DNA of 38,013 nucleotides from an uncultured Bacteroidales bacterium (GTDB lineage: Bacteria > Bacteroidota > Bacteroidia > Bacteroidales > WCHB1-69), in the NCBI GenBank assembly GCA_900316305.1, contig ONCM01000037.1, forward strand, positions 1-38,013, written 5' to 3'. Each line of letters begins with the position of its first letter. Position 1 is the stretch's first letter. The notes beneath the pieces are model-generated. The model saw nothing but the letters and a program-made list of their open reading frames with translations. It was not told where the DNA came from and searched no databases. Of the stretch, positions 8,611-17,421 are shown one piece after another. The translations under genes and the position numbers were made by a program.

Positions 8611-9116
8611 TAACGTTTTTTCTTACCGGTGTTAATCATGGCCGGATCCTCTTTTACAGCCTCTTTTTTCTTCTGCGTCATCTGCTTTTTGTACTTGTAC
8701 TCCAGATTATACAAATCTTGGAGATGACGCGGGGTCAAAACAGCTTTGTATTTCTTGTAGTAGGTTGTTTCCAGATTCAGCAAATTCTGACGCAATTGGA
8801 ATTTTTGATCGTGGAGATAGGTGAGCTGTTTGTCATTCAACTTTGCAATGGTCTCCTTGTTTGTACCGGGAGCGCCCAGCTTGATGCCCTGCTTCTCCAG
8901 ATTCTTGCGGTAGTTGTCCATCGTCTTCATTTCCTCGTTGAGGTACTGCTCATAGAGCTTCCAGAATGACTGGCTCTCTTTCTGGCTGAGTGTCAGATGG
9001 CTCTTCATGTAGGAGATGCGGTCCGCCACTTTCGTTTTAGGGTTCTTGTCCTGCGCATACAGGCTGCTTGTCGCACAAAAAGCCAGCACAAGCATCACAA
9101 TCCATAGTCTTTTCAT
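8610..9116 (-). CDS. Periplasmic Spy/CpxP-like (LTxxQ-type) protein
   Basis: A 168-residue exported protein. It starts MKRLWIVMLVLAF and has a signal peptide ending near SLYAQ. The mature part is helical and highly charged. It carries one LTLSQ motif at the start of a helix and a second LTPRHLQ motif later, the spacing seen in Spy/CpxP-type periplasmic proteins that sense or buffer misfolded proteins. The ATG at 9116 is preferred over a GTG three codons upstream. It is last in a minus-strand run behind an ECF sigma factor and a one-TM protein, so envelope-stress output is a reasonable inference. Motif evidence is moderate because the family is weakly conserved. Confidence 0.7.
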   Translation of the reverse strand: MKRLWIVMLVLAFCATSSLYAQDKNPKTKVADRISYMKSHLTLSQKESQSFWKLYEQYLNEEMKTMDNYRKNLEKQGIKLGAPGTNKETIAKLNDKQLTYLHDQKFQLRQNLLNLETTYYKKYKAVLTPRHLQDLYNLEYKYKKQMTQKKKEAVKEDPAMINTGKKKR

Positions 9117-9140
9117 AATATTCACTTTACAGGTTAATGT

Positions 9141-9470
9141 TTAATAGGCATACTCGTAATAGTCCATCATGGCCAGTTCTTCGCTGTAATAGTCTGTGGC
9201 GATTGTTTCAAGAACTTCTTCTTCGGGGGCGGTGGTGACCGTTTGCTGCGTTTGCGCAATGTCGGTGTTTCCTTCAGGAGTGTTGTAGGTGAAGAAAATT
9301 CCGACGGCGACAACCAGAATGGCAACGGCAGCGACTGCGGAGAGTAAGATGTTTCTTCTCTTCCGTTGTTCCTGATGGATGTTCTGCATCACCCGACCTG
9401 GCAATTCCTCGAAATAGTTCTCTGGAATCTGGTAGGACTCTCTTTTCTCAATATTCTCTAAATCAATCAT
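9141..9470 (-). CDS. Small single-TM protein, candidate anti-sigma factor
   Basis: A 109-residue protein with a cytoplasmic N-terminus (MIDLENIEKRESYQIPENYFEELPG shortened motif: PENYFEELP), a single TM helix at about residues 40-61 after a KRRN stop-transfer-like cluster, and an acidic, Tyr-rich periplasmic tail. It lies 36 bp downstream of the ECF sigma gene on the same strand. The NYFEELP motif near the N-terminus is common in small proteins encoded next to sigma factors in Bacteroidetes. There is no zinc anti-sigma motif (HxxxCxxC), so the anti-sigma role is inferred from position and topology. Confidence 0.6.
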   Translation of the reverse strand: MIDLENIEKRESYQIPENYFEELPGRVMQNIHQEQRKRRNILLSAVAAVAILVVAVGIFFTYNTPEGNTDIAQTQQTVTTAPEEEVLETIATDYYSEELAMMDYYEYAY

Positions 9471-9506
9471 AACGTCTCAAATTACGAATCTATGACTATG
9501 GAATCC

Positions 9507-10064
9507 TTAAAAGGTTAAACGCTCTGAAATATTTTTTTTGATTTTTTCTGCGGCAAAATGGTAAGAGGCTTTGAGTGCGCTCTCGGAAGTGTCGAAAATC
9601 TTCGACATTTCCGCGTAGGGGGTCTCGTCGTAGTAGCGCATGGTGAACACAGCGCGTTGTTTTGGGGGCAGTTTGAGGATCTCCTCCTGCAGGAACTGTT
9701 CGATCTGGTTGGGGGAGACCGTGTTGATGTCAGCCTGACTCACTAGCAGGAAATCCGTGTAGGTGTCGTCGTTCAGGTTGAGCAGACGCTTCTTCTTCTC
9801 GATATAGGTGAGCGCTTCGTTGATGCAGATTCGGGAAATCCAGGTCTTCAGACTGGATTCGCTCCTGAATTTGTCAAGGTTTTTCCAGATTTTGATGCAC
9901 ACGTTCTGCGTCACATCATCAGCATCTTCGTGGATGGTGACGATGCGTCGCGCGGAGTAGTAGATGTGCTTCTGGTACTTCTTCAGCAGCATCTCGAAGG
10001 CCTTTTCCTTGGTCTTCTCGTTACTGAACAGCGACAGGATGAATTCGTCAGTGATTTCAGGCAT
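9507..10064 (-). CDS. RNA polymerase ECF sigma factor (sigma-70 family)
   Basis: A 185-residue ECF sigma factor. Region 2 spans about residues 23-90, with DADDVTQNVCIKIWKNL as the core-binding and -10-reading helix pair. Region 4 spans about 125-180, with LPPKQRAVFTMRYYDETPY followed by the helix-turn-helix MSKIFDTSESALKASYH. No extra C-terminal domain is present. It starts 15 bp after the transketolase stop and precedes the one-TM and LTxxQ-like genes, forming a likely regulator, membrane partner and periplasmic target cassette. Its target promoters are not evident by eye. Confidence 0.92.
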   Translation of the reverse strand: MPEITDEFILSLFSNEKTKEKAFEMLLKKYQKHIYYSARRIVTIHEDADDVTQNVCIKIWKNLDKFRSESSLKTWISRICINEALTYIEKKKRLLNLNDDTYTDFLLVSQADINTVSPNQIEQFLQEEILKLPPKQRAVFTMRYYDETPYAEMSKIFDTSESALKASYHFAAEKIKKNISERLTF

Positions 10065-10079
10065 TCTATTGACAGTTTG

Positions 10080-11033
10080 TTATTTACGGGAAATGGCTTT
10101 TTTGCAGGCCTCCATGATGTGCTCCTTGTCGAGGCCGAAGTGGGCCATGAGCTCGTCGGGGGTGCCGCTTTCGCCGAAATGGTCGTTGACACCGACCATC
10201 TCCACGGGGGCGGGTAGATTGCGGCAGAGGCACTGGCAGACGGAGTCGCCCAGACCGCCGTTGAGGAAGTGCTCCTCTGCGGTGACGGCACAACCGGTCT
10301 TGCGGACGCTGTTTATAATGGCCTCTTCATCAAGGGGTTTGATGGTGGCGATGTTGACAACTTCGGCGGAGATGCCCTCTTCGCGCAATGCGGCAGCGGC
10401 CTGCAAGGCGGGGAACACCAGATGTCCGGTGGCGAAAATGCTCACGTCGTTACCTTCCTCCATGACTTCGGCCTTGCCGATGACGAAAGGTTTGTTCTCC
10501 TGCGTGAAGTTCGGGACGGCGGGACGGCCAAAGCGTAGATAGACCGGTCCATTGTATTCAGCGGCGGCGATGGTCGCCATCTTAGTCTGATTGTAATCGC
10601 ACGGGTTGATGACCACCATGTTAGGCAGCATCTTCATCAGTCCGAGGTCCTCCATCATCTGGTGGGTGGCACCGTCTTCGCCGACGGTGATGCCGGAGTG
10701 TGAAGCACCGATCTTGACGTTCAGGTTGGAGTAGGCCACGGTCATACGGATTTGGTCATAGACACGGCCGGACACGAATCCCGCGAAAGCGCTGGCGAAG
10801 GGCACTTTGCCGCTCAGGGCGAGACCGGCGGAAATGCCGATCATATTGGCTTCCGCAATACCGCACTGAATGAAACGCTCAGGATAGGCGGCCTTGAAAT
10901 CGCCCATCTTGACGCTGCCCGTGACGTCCGCCGTCAGGGCGAAAATGTTATCGTTATGTTGAGCGGCTTCCAACAAGCCGGCACCGAACCCGGAACGGGT
11001 GTCTTTCATCGTGTAATTCTCTATGTTTTCCAT
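10080..11033 (-). CDS. Transketolase, C-terminal subunit
   Basis: A 317-residue protein equal to the pyrimidine-binding and C-terminal domains of transketolase. It would pair with a separate N-terminal (pyrophosphate-binding) subunit to move two-carbon units in the pentose phosphate pathway. Visible motifs are the catalytic Glu61 in CGIAEANMIGISAGLA, then FASAFAGFVSGRVYDQIR, GASHSGITVGEDGATHQ, and the C-terminal domain with IKPLDEE and EEHFLNGGLGD. The ATG at 11033 was chosen; the frame extends further upstream but into the divergent promoter and gene. No N-terminal subunit is adjacent, which is unusual for the split form. The ECF sigma gene follows after 15 bp. Confidence 0.88.
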   Translation of the reverse strand: MENIENYTMKDTRSGFGAGLLEAAQHNDNIFALTADVTGSVKMGDFKAAYPERFIQCGIAEANMIGISAGLALSGKVPFASAFAGFVSGRVYDQIRMTVAYSNLNVKIGASHSGITVGEDGATHQMMEDLGLMKMLPNMVVINPCDYNQTKMATIAAAEYNGPVYLRFGRPAVPNFTQENKPFVIGKAEVMEEGNDVSIFATGHLVFPALQAAAALREEGISAEVVNIATIKPLDEEAIINSVRKTGCAVTAEEHFLNGGLGDSVCQCLCRNLPAPVEMVGVNDHFGESGTPDELMAHFGLDKEHIMEACKKAISRK

Positions 11034-11049
11034 TTCAAAAAATTTGCGG

Positions 11050-11057
11050 CAAAAATA
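11050..11057 (-). promoter_or_regulatory. -7 element for the transketolase gene
   Basis: The minus strand reads TATTTTTG 16 bases upstream of the ATG at 11033. It is back-to-back with the plus-strand element at 11079. Confidence 0.45.
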
Positions 11058-11078
11058 CGAAATTTGAGAAAAGAGAGT

Positions 11079-11086
11079 TATCTTTG
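11079..11086 (+). promoter_or_regulatory. -7 element for the outer-membrane protein gene
   Basis: TATCTTTG lies 25 bases before the ATG at 11112. Confidence 0.5.
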
Positions 11087-11111
11087 CCAATTTATTTGTG
11101 GAATATTTTTG

Positions 11112-14100
11112 ATGGTGAAAAAACTGCTCCTTCTGCTGTCGATACTCTTCTGCTTCTGCCGATTCCCCCTGTCGGCACAGGAAAGTGCGCCTTGGCGAAT
11201 CCGGCATCTGACGGCGGATTCGCTCACCATCCGTCTCGATACCTGCTCCATAATTCCGCAAACTTTCCAAATTCGCGACCTCAATCGTACACAGTACCGC
11301 CTCGACCCGCTGACTGCCACCTTGTATCTTCTTGACTCCACTTTTCTCGGTCAGTACGAGGTGTTTCCGAACGACTTTTCCCGTCCGATTTCGCACAAGA
11401 CACCGCTGGTGATCGAGCCACGCCGCACTGGACATCAGATTCTCGAAATCCCCTCCGCATCGTTGCAGGAGGTGCTCAACGATGGCGAGCTCTATACCAA
11501 CGGTGCCGTTTCGCGTGGTGTGACGGTCGGCAACAACCAAGATCTGGTGCTCAACTCCTCCCTAAACCTCCAAGTCTCTGGGAAACTTTCTGAGGATGTG
11601 CAAATTATGGCTTCCGTATCCGATAAAAATATCCCTATCCAACCGGAAGGCAATACGCTCTTGTTAAGGGATATTAGCAGCATATTCATTTCGCTGAAAA
11701 TCAAAGAGATGGCAACTTTGAATGCGGGCGATGTAGCGTGGACGGCTCCGGATAACGGATTCCTGCGGGTCTCCCGCAATATGCTGGGATTGGGTGCCAA
11801 AGTGCTTTCTAATCCCTCTCCCAAGGCGAAGATGTTCAATGAGGCGGGCGGCGGCGTGGCCAAAGGCCGTTTCGTACGCCAGACGCTGACCGTGCAGAAC
11901 GGCGTGCAGGGACCCTATAAACTGTACGGTGCCGACGGCGAAGTCTCTATCGTCTTGGTGGCTGGTTCGGAACGCGTATATGTTGATGGACAGCTGATGA
12001 CTCGGGGTGCGGAGAATGACTATACGGTGGATTACAATACGGCCGAAATCACCTTCACTCCCAAAATGCTGGTCTCCGCCGAAAAGCGCGTTATCGTGGA
12101 GTTTGAATACACAAATCGTCATTTCGCCAGATATAATTTGTTTACTAACAACGAAATAGAGTTTGGCGGTAAGCATCCACTCAAACTCTATGTGAAGTTT
12201 TTCCATGAGCAGGATCTTAAAAACCATTCCATCCAACCGGAACTGACCTACGAGAATATGCGTTTTCTGTCAGAACTGGGTGATGCCGGTTCTGTCGCTT
12301 ATTTCCCGTATGCGGATTCGGTAGCCTATAGCCCTGACCGAATTTTCTATGAGAAAATAGATACTACATATAATAATATTATATATACTATTTATATTTA
12401 CTCAACGAATCAGACTGCCACTTTGTTTAGTCCCGATTTTACCTATATGGGGGCGAACAAGGGTAACTATCAGTTGCAGAGCAGTACGGCGAATGGAAGG
12501 GTGTTTCGTTGGGTGGCTCCGCAAGATGGCGTGCCGCAGGGTGATTATGAGGCGGTGCTGATGCTGACGGCTCCGATATCCCAGCAGATGGCCACTGTCG
12601 GACTTGACTTCACAGCCCGCGAGAATACCCGCATCCAGACGGAAGTCGCTTTGTCACACTATGACAAGAACACCTTTTCGAAGAAGGATCGCAACGACGA
12701 TATGGGGCTGGCATATTCGCTGAATGTGATGGATGTAGAGAAGTTTGCCGCCAAAGATTCGTTGCCTTGGCAGCTGAAGTCGCAGTTGCAACTGCAATTC
12801 GTGCACAAGAACTTCACCCCGTTCGAGTCGTTTCGTGAGGTGGAGTTCGCACGACAATATAACCTCAAGACCGACTATTCCGAAAATCGCTCCGAATGGA
12901 TGTTGACCGCGGGAGTGGCACTGGAGAAACCCAAACGTCATCACTTGCTCTACGACCTGAACTTTTTCGATAGGGTAGGGGAGGTCTCCGCACTACGCAA
13001 CGCGTTGCGGACGGATGACCGTTGGCAAACGTGGCATCTCCGGACCAATACCAGCTACTTGCTTACCCGCGATTCGCTGCAGCGAAGCCGTTATGCCGTA
13101 TCGCGGGCGCAACTCACCAAAACGCTTGGGAAAGTAGAATTTAATATTGAAAACTTACTGGAGCATAACGTTTTCAAGGATGCTTTCGCCGATACTCTGC
13201 GATTGAATAGCTACGCGTTTGATGAGTTGAATGCTACAGTCCAAAGTGCTGGAGATAGCAAACACCAATTCCTCGTGGGATACAAGAACCGTACGGAGTT
13301 CGCCCCTGATGCGCAGAGACTGCATCTGTCGCAGATGATTCACGAAGTGCGGGCGCAGTACCGCTTCGCACAGATCAAGAACCAGAGTTTCTCGCTGAAC
13401 GCCACCTACCGAAACCAATCGCTGGCGGATTCTTTGGGTAAACGTGCTCCCGAGCATTACTTCGTCGGTAATGTGCAATATACCGGCCGATTTTTCCGTA
13501 ATGCATTGATATTGAATACTTACTACGAGACAGGAAGCGGTATGGAGTTGAAGAAAACCTATACCTATATCAAGGTGGCGGCGGGACAAGGCACCCATGT
13601 TTGGAACGACTATAACGGGAACGGCATTGAGGAGTTGGACGAATTTGAGGTGGCGCAGTTCCCCGATGAGGCGCAGTATGTGAAAGTCTGGTTAGCCGGC
13701 ACGGAGTATGTCAACGTGTGGCAGAACCAATGGACCCAGAGCGTGCAGCTGCGGCCCGCAGCGGTTTGGTCGGGTAGTCAGGGATTCCGAAAGTTTCTGT
13801 CTCGATTCTCCAATACGTTTACACTCAATGCGTTGTTGAAACACAAAACCCGTATGTTCGTCCCGTTTGCCCCTGTGCGCGATGATGAAAATCTCGTGGC
13901 GGAGCGATTCATGCTATCCAACACCTTTACTTTTAACAACAGCAGTTCCCCGTTCGCATTCGATGTCATTGTCCAAAAAACTTCGAATACCCAGCTCCTC
14001 TATTACGGTGTTGAGACTAATACGGTTGATAATCAAGAACTTATATTGAAGAGCACGCCTGTACAGGTGTTTTATCTCCAAACCTCGCTGCTCCACCGGA

Positions 14101-14543
14101 ACACCCGAAACAACTCATCCTATTTCTTCACACGGAATTATTTGGTGGAAACCTTCTCGATAGGACAGGAGTTCCGGCTGCAGTTTCAGAACAAGATTAC
14201 AGCCTCCTTGAAAGGCGATATGGCGTATAAGCGTAATCGTATGGGAGAAGAGCAGTTGCGTTCCTATCGGGCGGAACTGTCGGGGCTTTATCGTATGTTG
14301 AACCGTGGAACAGTTTCATTGGCAATGGATTATGTTTATATGCAAGGAAATGTAGGGGACAATTCCACGGTCTCATACTTTATGTTGGACGGACTGAATT
14401 TGGGGCAGAACCTGTTATGGACGCTTGCAGCCCAAATCTCTGTCACATCATTCCTGCAGTTAGTGGTTCAGTATCAAGGCAGAGCCGTCCAAAGCCACCC
14501 GGTCATCCACACCGGCAGTGTGACTTTAAATGCTGTTTTTTAG
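11112..14543 (+). CDS. Large outer-membrane protein with SprA-like motif
   Basis: A 1143-residue exported protein. It has a signal peptide (MVKKLLLLLSILFCFC to about LSAQE). Residues about 85-200 include LVLNSSLNLQVSGKLSEDV and a plug-like GNTLLLRDISS segment. Residues about 265-335 carry a motif, GPYKLYGADGE then ERVYVDGQLMTRG and DYNTAEITFTP, that I know from SprA/Sov and related Bacteroidetes surface proteins. From about 340 onward the sequence alternates aromatic and polar residues in many short strands, as in a large beta-barrel. It is about half the length of SprA, so it is not that protein. It ends 292 bp before porP and may be functionally tied to type IX secretion, but that is inference. 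No TonB box or TonB-dependent receptor plug was recognised. Confidence 0.65.
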   Translation: MVKKLLLLLSILFCFCRFPLSAQESAPWRIRHLTADSLTIRLDTCSIIPQTFQIRDLNRTQYRLDPLTATLYLLDSTFLGQYEVFPNDFSRPISHKTPLVIEPRRTGHQILEIPSASLQEVLNDGELYTNGAVSRGVTVGNNQDLVLNSSLNLQVSGKLSEDVQIMASVSDKNIPIQPEGNTLLLRDISSIFISLKIKEMATLNAGDVAWTAPDNGFLRVSRNMLGLGAKVLSNPSPKAKMFNEAGGGVAKGRFVRQTLTVQNGVQGPYKLYGADGEVSIVLVAGSERVYVDGQLMTRGAENDYTVDYNTAEITFTPKMLVSAEKRVIVEFEYTNRHFARYNLFTNNEIEFGGKHPLKLYVKFFHEQDLKNHSIQPELTYENMRFLSELGDAGSVAYFPYADSVAYSPDRIFYEKIDTTYNNIIYTIYIYSTNQTATLFSPDFTYMGANKGNYQLQSSTANGRVFRWVAPQDGVPQGDYEAVLMLTAPISQQMATVGLDFTARENTRIQTEVALSHYDKNTFSKKDRNDDMGLAYSLNVMDVEKFAAKDSLPWQLKSQLQLQFVHKNFTPFESFREVEFARQYNLKTDYSENRSEWMLTAGVALEKPKRHHLLYDLNFFDRVGEVSALRNALRTDDRWQTWHLRTNTSYLLTRDSLQRSRYAVSRAQLTKTLGKVEFNIENLLEHNVFKDAFADTLRLNSYAFDELNATVQSAGDSKHQFLVGYKNRTEFAPDAQRLHLSQMIHEVRAQYRFAQIKNQSFSLNATYRNQSLADSLGKRAPEHYFVGNVQYTGRFFRNALILNTYYETGSGMELKKTYTYIKVAAGQGTHVWNDYNGNGIEELDEFEVAQFPDEAQYVKVWLAGTEYVNVWQNQWTQSVQLRPAAVWSGSQGFRKFLSRFSNTFTLNALLKHKTRMFVPFAPVRDDENLVAERFMLSNTFTFNNSSSPFAFDVIVQKTSNTQLLYYGVETNTVDNQELILKSTPVQVFYLQTSLLHRNTRNNSSYFFTRNYLVETFSIGQEFRLQFQNKITASLKGDMAYKRNRMGEEQLRSYRAELSGLYRMLNRGTVSLAMDYVYMQGNVGDNSTVSYFMLDGLNLGQNLLWTLAAQISVTSFLQLVVQYQGRAVQSHPVIHTGSVTLNAVF

Positions 14544-14675
14544 TTAATCTGCTGATTATGATGTAAATATATCGTATTTTCTTTGTAAAATATTGATATA
14601 TAGATTTTTGTTGATAAAGTGGGAAGAAATTTTGTTGAAAAATTTTAATTAAGGAATTTATTCAAAAAAATATGC

Positions 14676-14683
14676 TATTTTTG
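14676..14683 (+). promoter_or_regulatory. -7 element for the por operon, long leader
   Basis: TATTTTTG lies in the 292-bp AT-rich gap 14544-14835 and implies a leader of roughly 145 nt before porP. No riboswitch or other RNA structure was recognised in the gap. Confidence 0.45.
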
Positions 14684-14835
14684 GCGATTCAAAAAATTAG
14701 GTATAAAATGTATTGTGTAACTTTTTGAAGAGATAGGGCGTATAAGATAGGAAATACTGTTTTTGACAGGTCTAAAAGATTGCGTAATACATTGGCTACC
14801 ATAGTGTTAATGTATAAAACAATTCATTATAGAAT

Positions 14836-15882
14836 ATGAGGAAACATATACAAAAAGTTGGTCTGTTGGTGCTTCTGGCAATGTCTGCAATGGTGTCAGG
14901 TTTTGCTCAGGATGATGCACAATTTACCTTTTTTCCGTGGGTGACGTCCTATTACAACGCCGGCGGAATAGGGGAACAGAGTAATACGTTATGCTTCACG
15001 GCGGATTACAACAACAAGTATTTGGGCTGGGGTGATCTCTCGACAACCGCCATCAATAATGATTCGGCGTTGCATACGGCTCCACAAGACTTCCTCTTCA
15101 GTATAGAATCCTATTTGCGCAAGTTGCACGGTTCCATCGGTGTCACGTTGGTGCACGACAGAATCGGTTTTTACAGCAATACCGGGATCAAGTTGGGATA
15201 CGCGTACAAATTGCGTGTCGGTGGCGGACATCTCGGTATTGGTGCTCAAGTTTCCTTGTATAATCAGGCTATTGACAACTCTCATTTCAACCCGAGTCAA
15301 GAGGGTGACCCGCTTTTGTCCTCCCTCTCTGAATCAACGCTGGATTTGGACTTTAACTTCGGTGTGCTTTATAAGACAGACCAATGGTATGCCGGTTTGG
15401 GCTGGACGCAAATCGTCTCCATGTTTGACACGACCAACATCTTGCGTGTTTCCGGCGATCGTGGACAACATCGTTCCTCGCAGCTTTATCTGCACGGTGG
15501 TTACACATGGGTGCTGCCGTTCAATCCTAATTGGGAGTTGATGCCTCAGGCACTCATTAAGACTGACCTCAAGACCTTCCAGTGGGAAATCTTGGCATTG
15601 GCGCGTTACAATGGCGTCTATTGGGGTGGTATCGGTTACCGTTTCCAAGATGCTATTTCGCTTGCCTTCGGTGCACGCCCCTTCCATAACTCTTCCAATA
15701 TCTATTTGAAGGGACTTGATCTGGGTGTCTCCTACGGATTCACCGCGAACTCTCTGGGTTACAAGAAGCACCGCAGCTTCGGTGATGTGGAGGTCGTTGT
15801 GCGTTACTGCTTCGACGTTTACAAGCCTGAAGTCTTCTCTGGATACGGTAACTCTCGATATATTTATAAGAACAGATACTAA
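14836..15882 (+). CDS. porP: PorP/SprF-family outer-membrane protein
   Basis: A 348-residue outer-membrane beta-barrel of the PorP/SprF type. It has a signal peptide (MRKHIQKVGLLVLLAMSAM to FAQDD). The family hallmark is the early segment with asparagine- and glycine-rich strands (YYNAGGIGEQ) followed by repeated amphipathic strands such as GSIGVTLVHDRIGFYSNTG and LHIGGG-like LGIGAQVSLYN. It ends with the barrel strand VEVVVRYCFDVY. It is first in the por operon, 53 bp before porK, the same order as in Porphyromonas gingivalis. In that system PorP sits with the PorK/PorN ring and is needed for cargo export. The leader gap upstream carries the only promoter-like element of the operon. Confidence 0.85.
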   Translation: MRKHIQKVGLLVLLAMSAMVSGFAQDDAQFTFFPWVTSYYNAGGIGEQSNTLCFTADYNNKYLGWGDLSTTAINNDSALHTAPQDFLFSIESYLRKLHGSIGVTLVHDRIGFYSNTGIKLGYAYKLRVGGGHLGIGAQVSLYNQAIDNSHFNPSQEGDPLLSSLSESTLDLDFNFGVLYKTDQWYAGLGWTQIVSMFDTTNILRVSGDRGQHRSSQLYLHGGYTWVLPFNPNWELMPQALIKTDLKTFQWEILALARYNGVYWGGIGYRFQDAISLAFGARPFHNSSNIYLKGLDLGVSYGFTANSLGYKKHRSFGDVEVVVRYCFDVYKPEVFSGYGNSRYIYKNRY

Positions 15883-15935
15883 AATTAACATATTGACGTT
15901 AATAACCATATTTTGAAATTTAAAATTTGAACAAT

Positions 15936-17366
15936 ATGAAACGGGTAATCATTTTTCTATCAGCGGCATTCTTGTTATTGGTGTCGTGTAAAAACGGTGG
16001 TGACGGACAGCTCATCGGCGTGCAAGACCGACCTGAATTCTCCGATCTGGAACCGTTTGGAATGGTCTATATCCCTACCGGCCACTATGTGATGGGCGGT
16101 GGTGACCAGGACGTTCCCTTCGCATTGACGCAGCAGTCCCGCAATGTGACGGTTGCTGCCATCTGGATGGACGAGACCGAAATCACCAACAACGAGTACC
16201 GTCAGTTCGTGTATTGGGTGCGCGATTCCATCGCCCATACGCTTCTCGGTGACGCGGAAATTACCGAAGAGGAGAAATACGGTCACTACAAGAAGTATGA
16301 GAAGGGTGAAAACGAGGGTGAACTTATTGAGCCTAAGGTGATCAACTGGAAGGAGAAGATTCCGTGGGATTCCGAAAATGAGGAAGTCCAATCCGCTCTC
16401 TCCCCCTTGTTCAGCAAGGTTAACACCCGCTATTACCACTATGGGTCAACCCGCCTAAACACCTCCATGCTCAATTATGAGTATTGGTGGATTGATTATC
16501 GTAATTACAGAAATCCCAAGAATCCTGATGAATTCGGTGCTTCTACCAAGGAGTTCGACAAGGAGGGGGATGATCTTGGCGGTCTCTATGCAAACCGTCC
16601 GAGCAGTAAGGGCAACGGTTGGCAGCGCTTCATCAAGCATGAGGTGGTGAACATCTATCCCGATACTCTCTGCTGGGCTCATGACTTCGTCTATTCCTAT
16701 AACGAGCCGATGATCTTGAACTATTTCTACAACCCGCAGTTCGACAATTACCCGGTTGTCGGTGTGAGTTGGCGTCAGGCTAAGGCTTTCTCCAGCTGGA
16801 GAACCGGTATCCGCATGTCTTGGCTCTCCGGCAAGGAATATGCTTTCGAGCATGAGTTCCGTTTGCCTACCGAAGCTGAGTGGGAGTGGGCTGCCCGTGG
16901 CGGCAACTCTCTTGCTTCCTATCCTTGGGGCGGTCCTTACACGACCAACCGCAATGGCTGCTTCCTGAGCAACTTCAAACCGCAACGCGGTAACTATATC
17001 GCTGACGATAACTTCTATCCTGGCATTGTTGCCCACTATCATCCTAATGACTGGGGCTTGTTCGACATGAGCGGCAATGTGGCTGAATGGTGCGAGGATG
17101 CTTTCGACGAGTCCGCCACCAACTTCACCCACGACATGAACCCGGCATACGTCTATTATGCCACCAAGGACGATTCTCCGGTGAAGAAGAGAAAAGTGAT
17201 ACGTGGCGGTTCTTGGAAGGATGTCAGCTACTTCACCACCGTCTATGCGAGAACCTACGAATATCAGGACACTTGTAAGTCCTACGTCGGTTTCCGTAAC
17301 GTGCAGTCCTACATGGGCCGCCAGAGAGGCGATAACAGCAGCAAGAGCGCTTCTCACGTTTATTAA
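15936..17366 (+). CDS. porK: T9SS ring lipoprotein PorK/GldK
   Basis: A 476-residue lipoprotein that forms, with PorN, the periplasmic ring on the inner face of the outer membrane. The lipobox is LLLVSC. It has the formylglycine-generating-enzyme-like fold used by GldK: GMVYIPTGHYVMGGG near residue 35, DETEITNNEYRQFV near 80, FRLPTEAEWEWAARGG near 307, DMSGNVAEWCED near 378, and VIRGGSWKD followed by VGFRNV at the end. As in other GldK proteins the domain is structural here; the enzymatic cysteines are not evident. The ATG at 15936 gives the lipobox the right distance; a TTG at 15927 is the only longer option. Confidence 0.95.
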   Translation: MKRVIIFLSAAFLLLVSCKNGGDGQLIGVQDRPEFSDLEPFGMVYIPTGHYVMGGGDQDVPFALTQQSRNVTVAAIWMDETEITNNEYRQFVYWVRDSIAHTLLGDAEITEEEKYGHYKKYEKGENEGELIEPKVINWKEKIPWDSENEEVQSALSPLFSKVNTRYYHYGSTRLNTSMLNYEYWWIDYRNYRNPKNPDEFGASTKEFDKEGDDLGGLYANRPSSKGNGWQRFIKHEVVNIYPDTLCWAHDFVYSYNEPMILNYFYNPQFDNYPVVGVSWRQAKAFSSWRTGIRMSWLSGKEYAFEHEFRLPTEAEWEWAARGGNSLASYPWGGPYTTNRNGCFLSNFKPQRGNYIADDNFYPGIVAHYHPNDWGLFDMSGNVAEWCEDAFDESATNFTHDMNPAYVYYATKDDSPVKKRKVIRGGSWKDVSYFTTVYARTYEYQDTCKSYVGFRNVQSYMGRQRGDNSSKSASHVY

Positions 17367-17421
17367 AATTCAGAAAATTAGTTTATTAACATAAAATCAT
17401 TAACTTAAAAAATTAAAACAA

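Noticed and set aside
10752-11111. Upstream extension of the large outer-membrane protein
   Set aside because: It runs antisense through the transketolase gene and its promoter; the ATG at 11112 begins a clear signal peptide.
11034-11540. Upstream extension of the transketolase subunit
   Set aside because: It is antisense to the signal-peptide region of the divergent gene and has no transketolase-like sequence.
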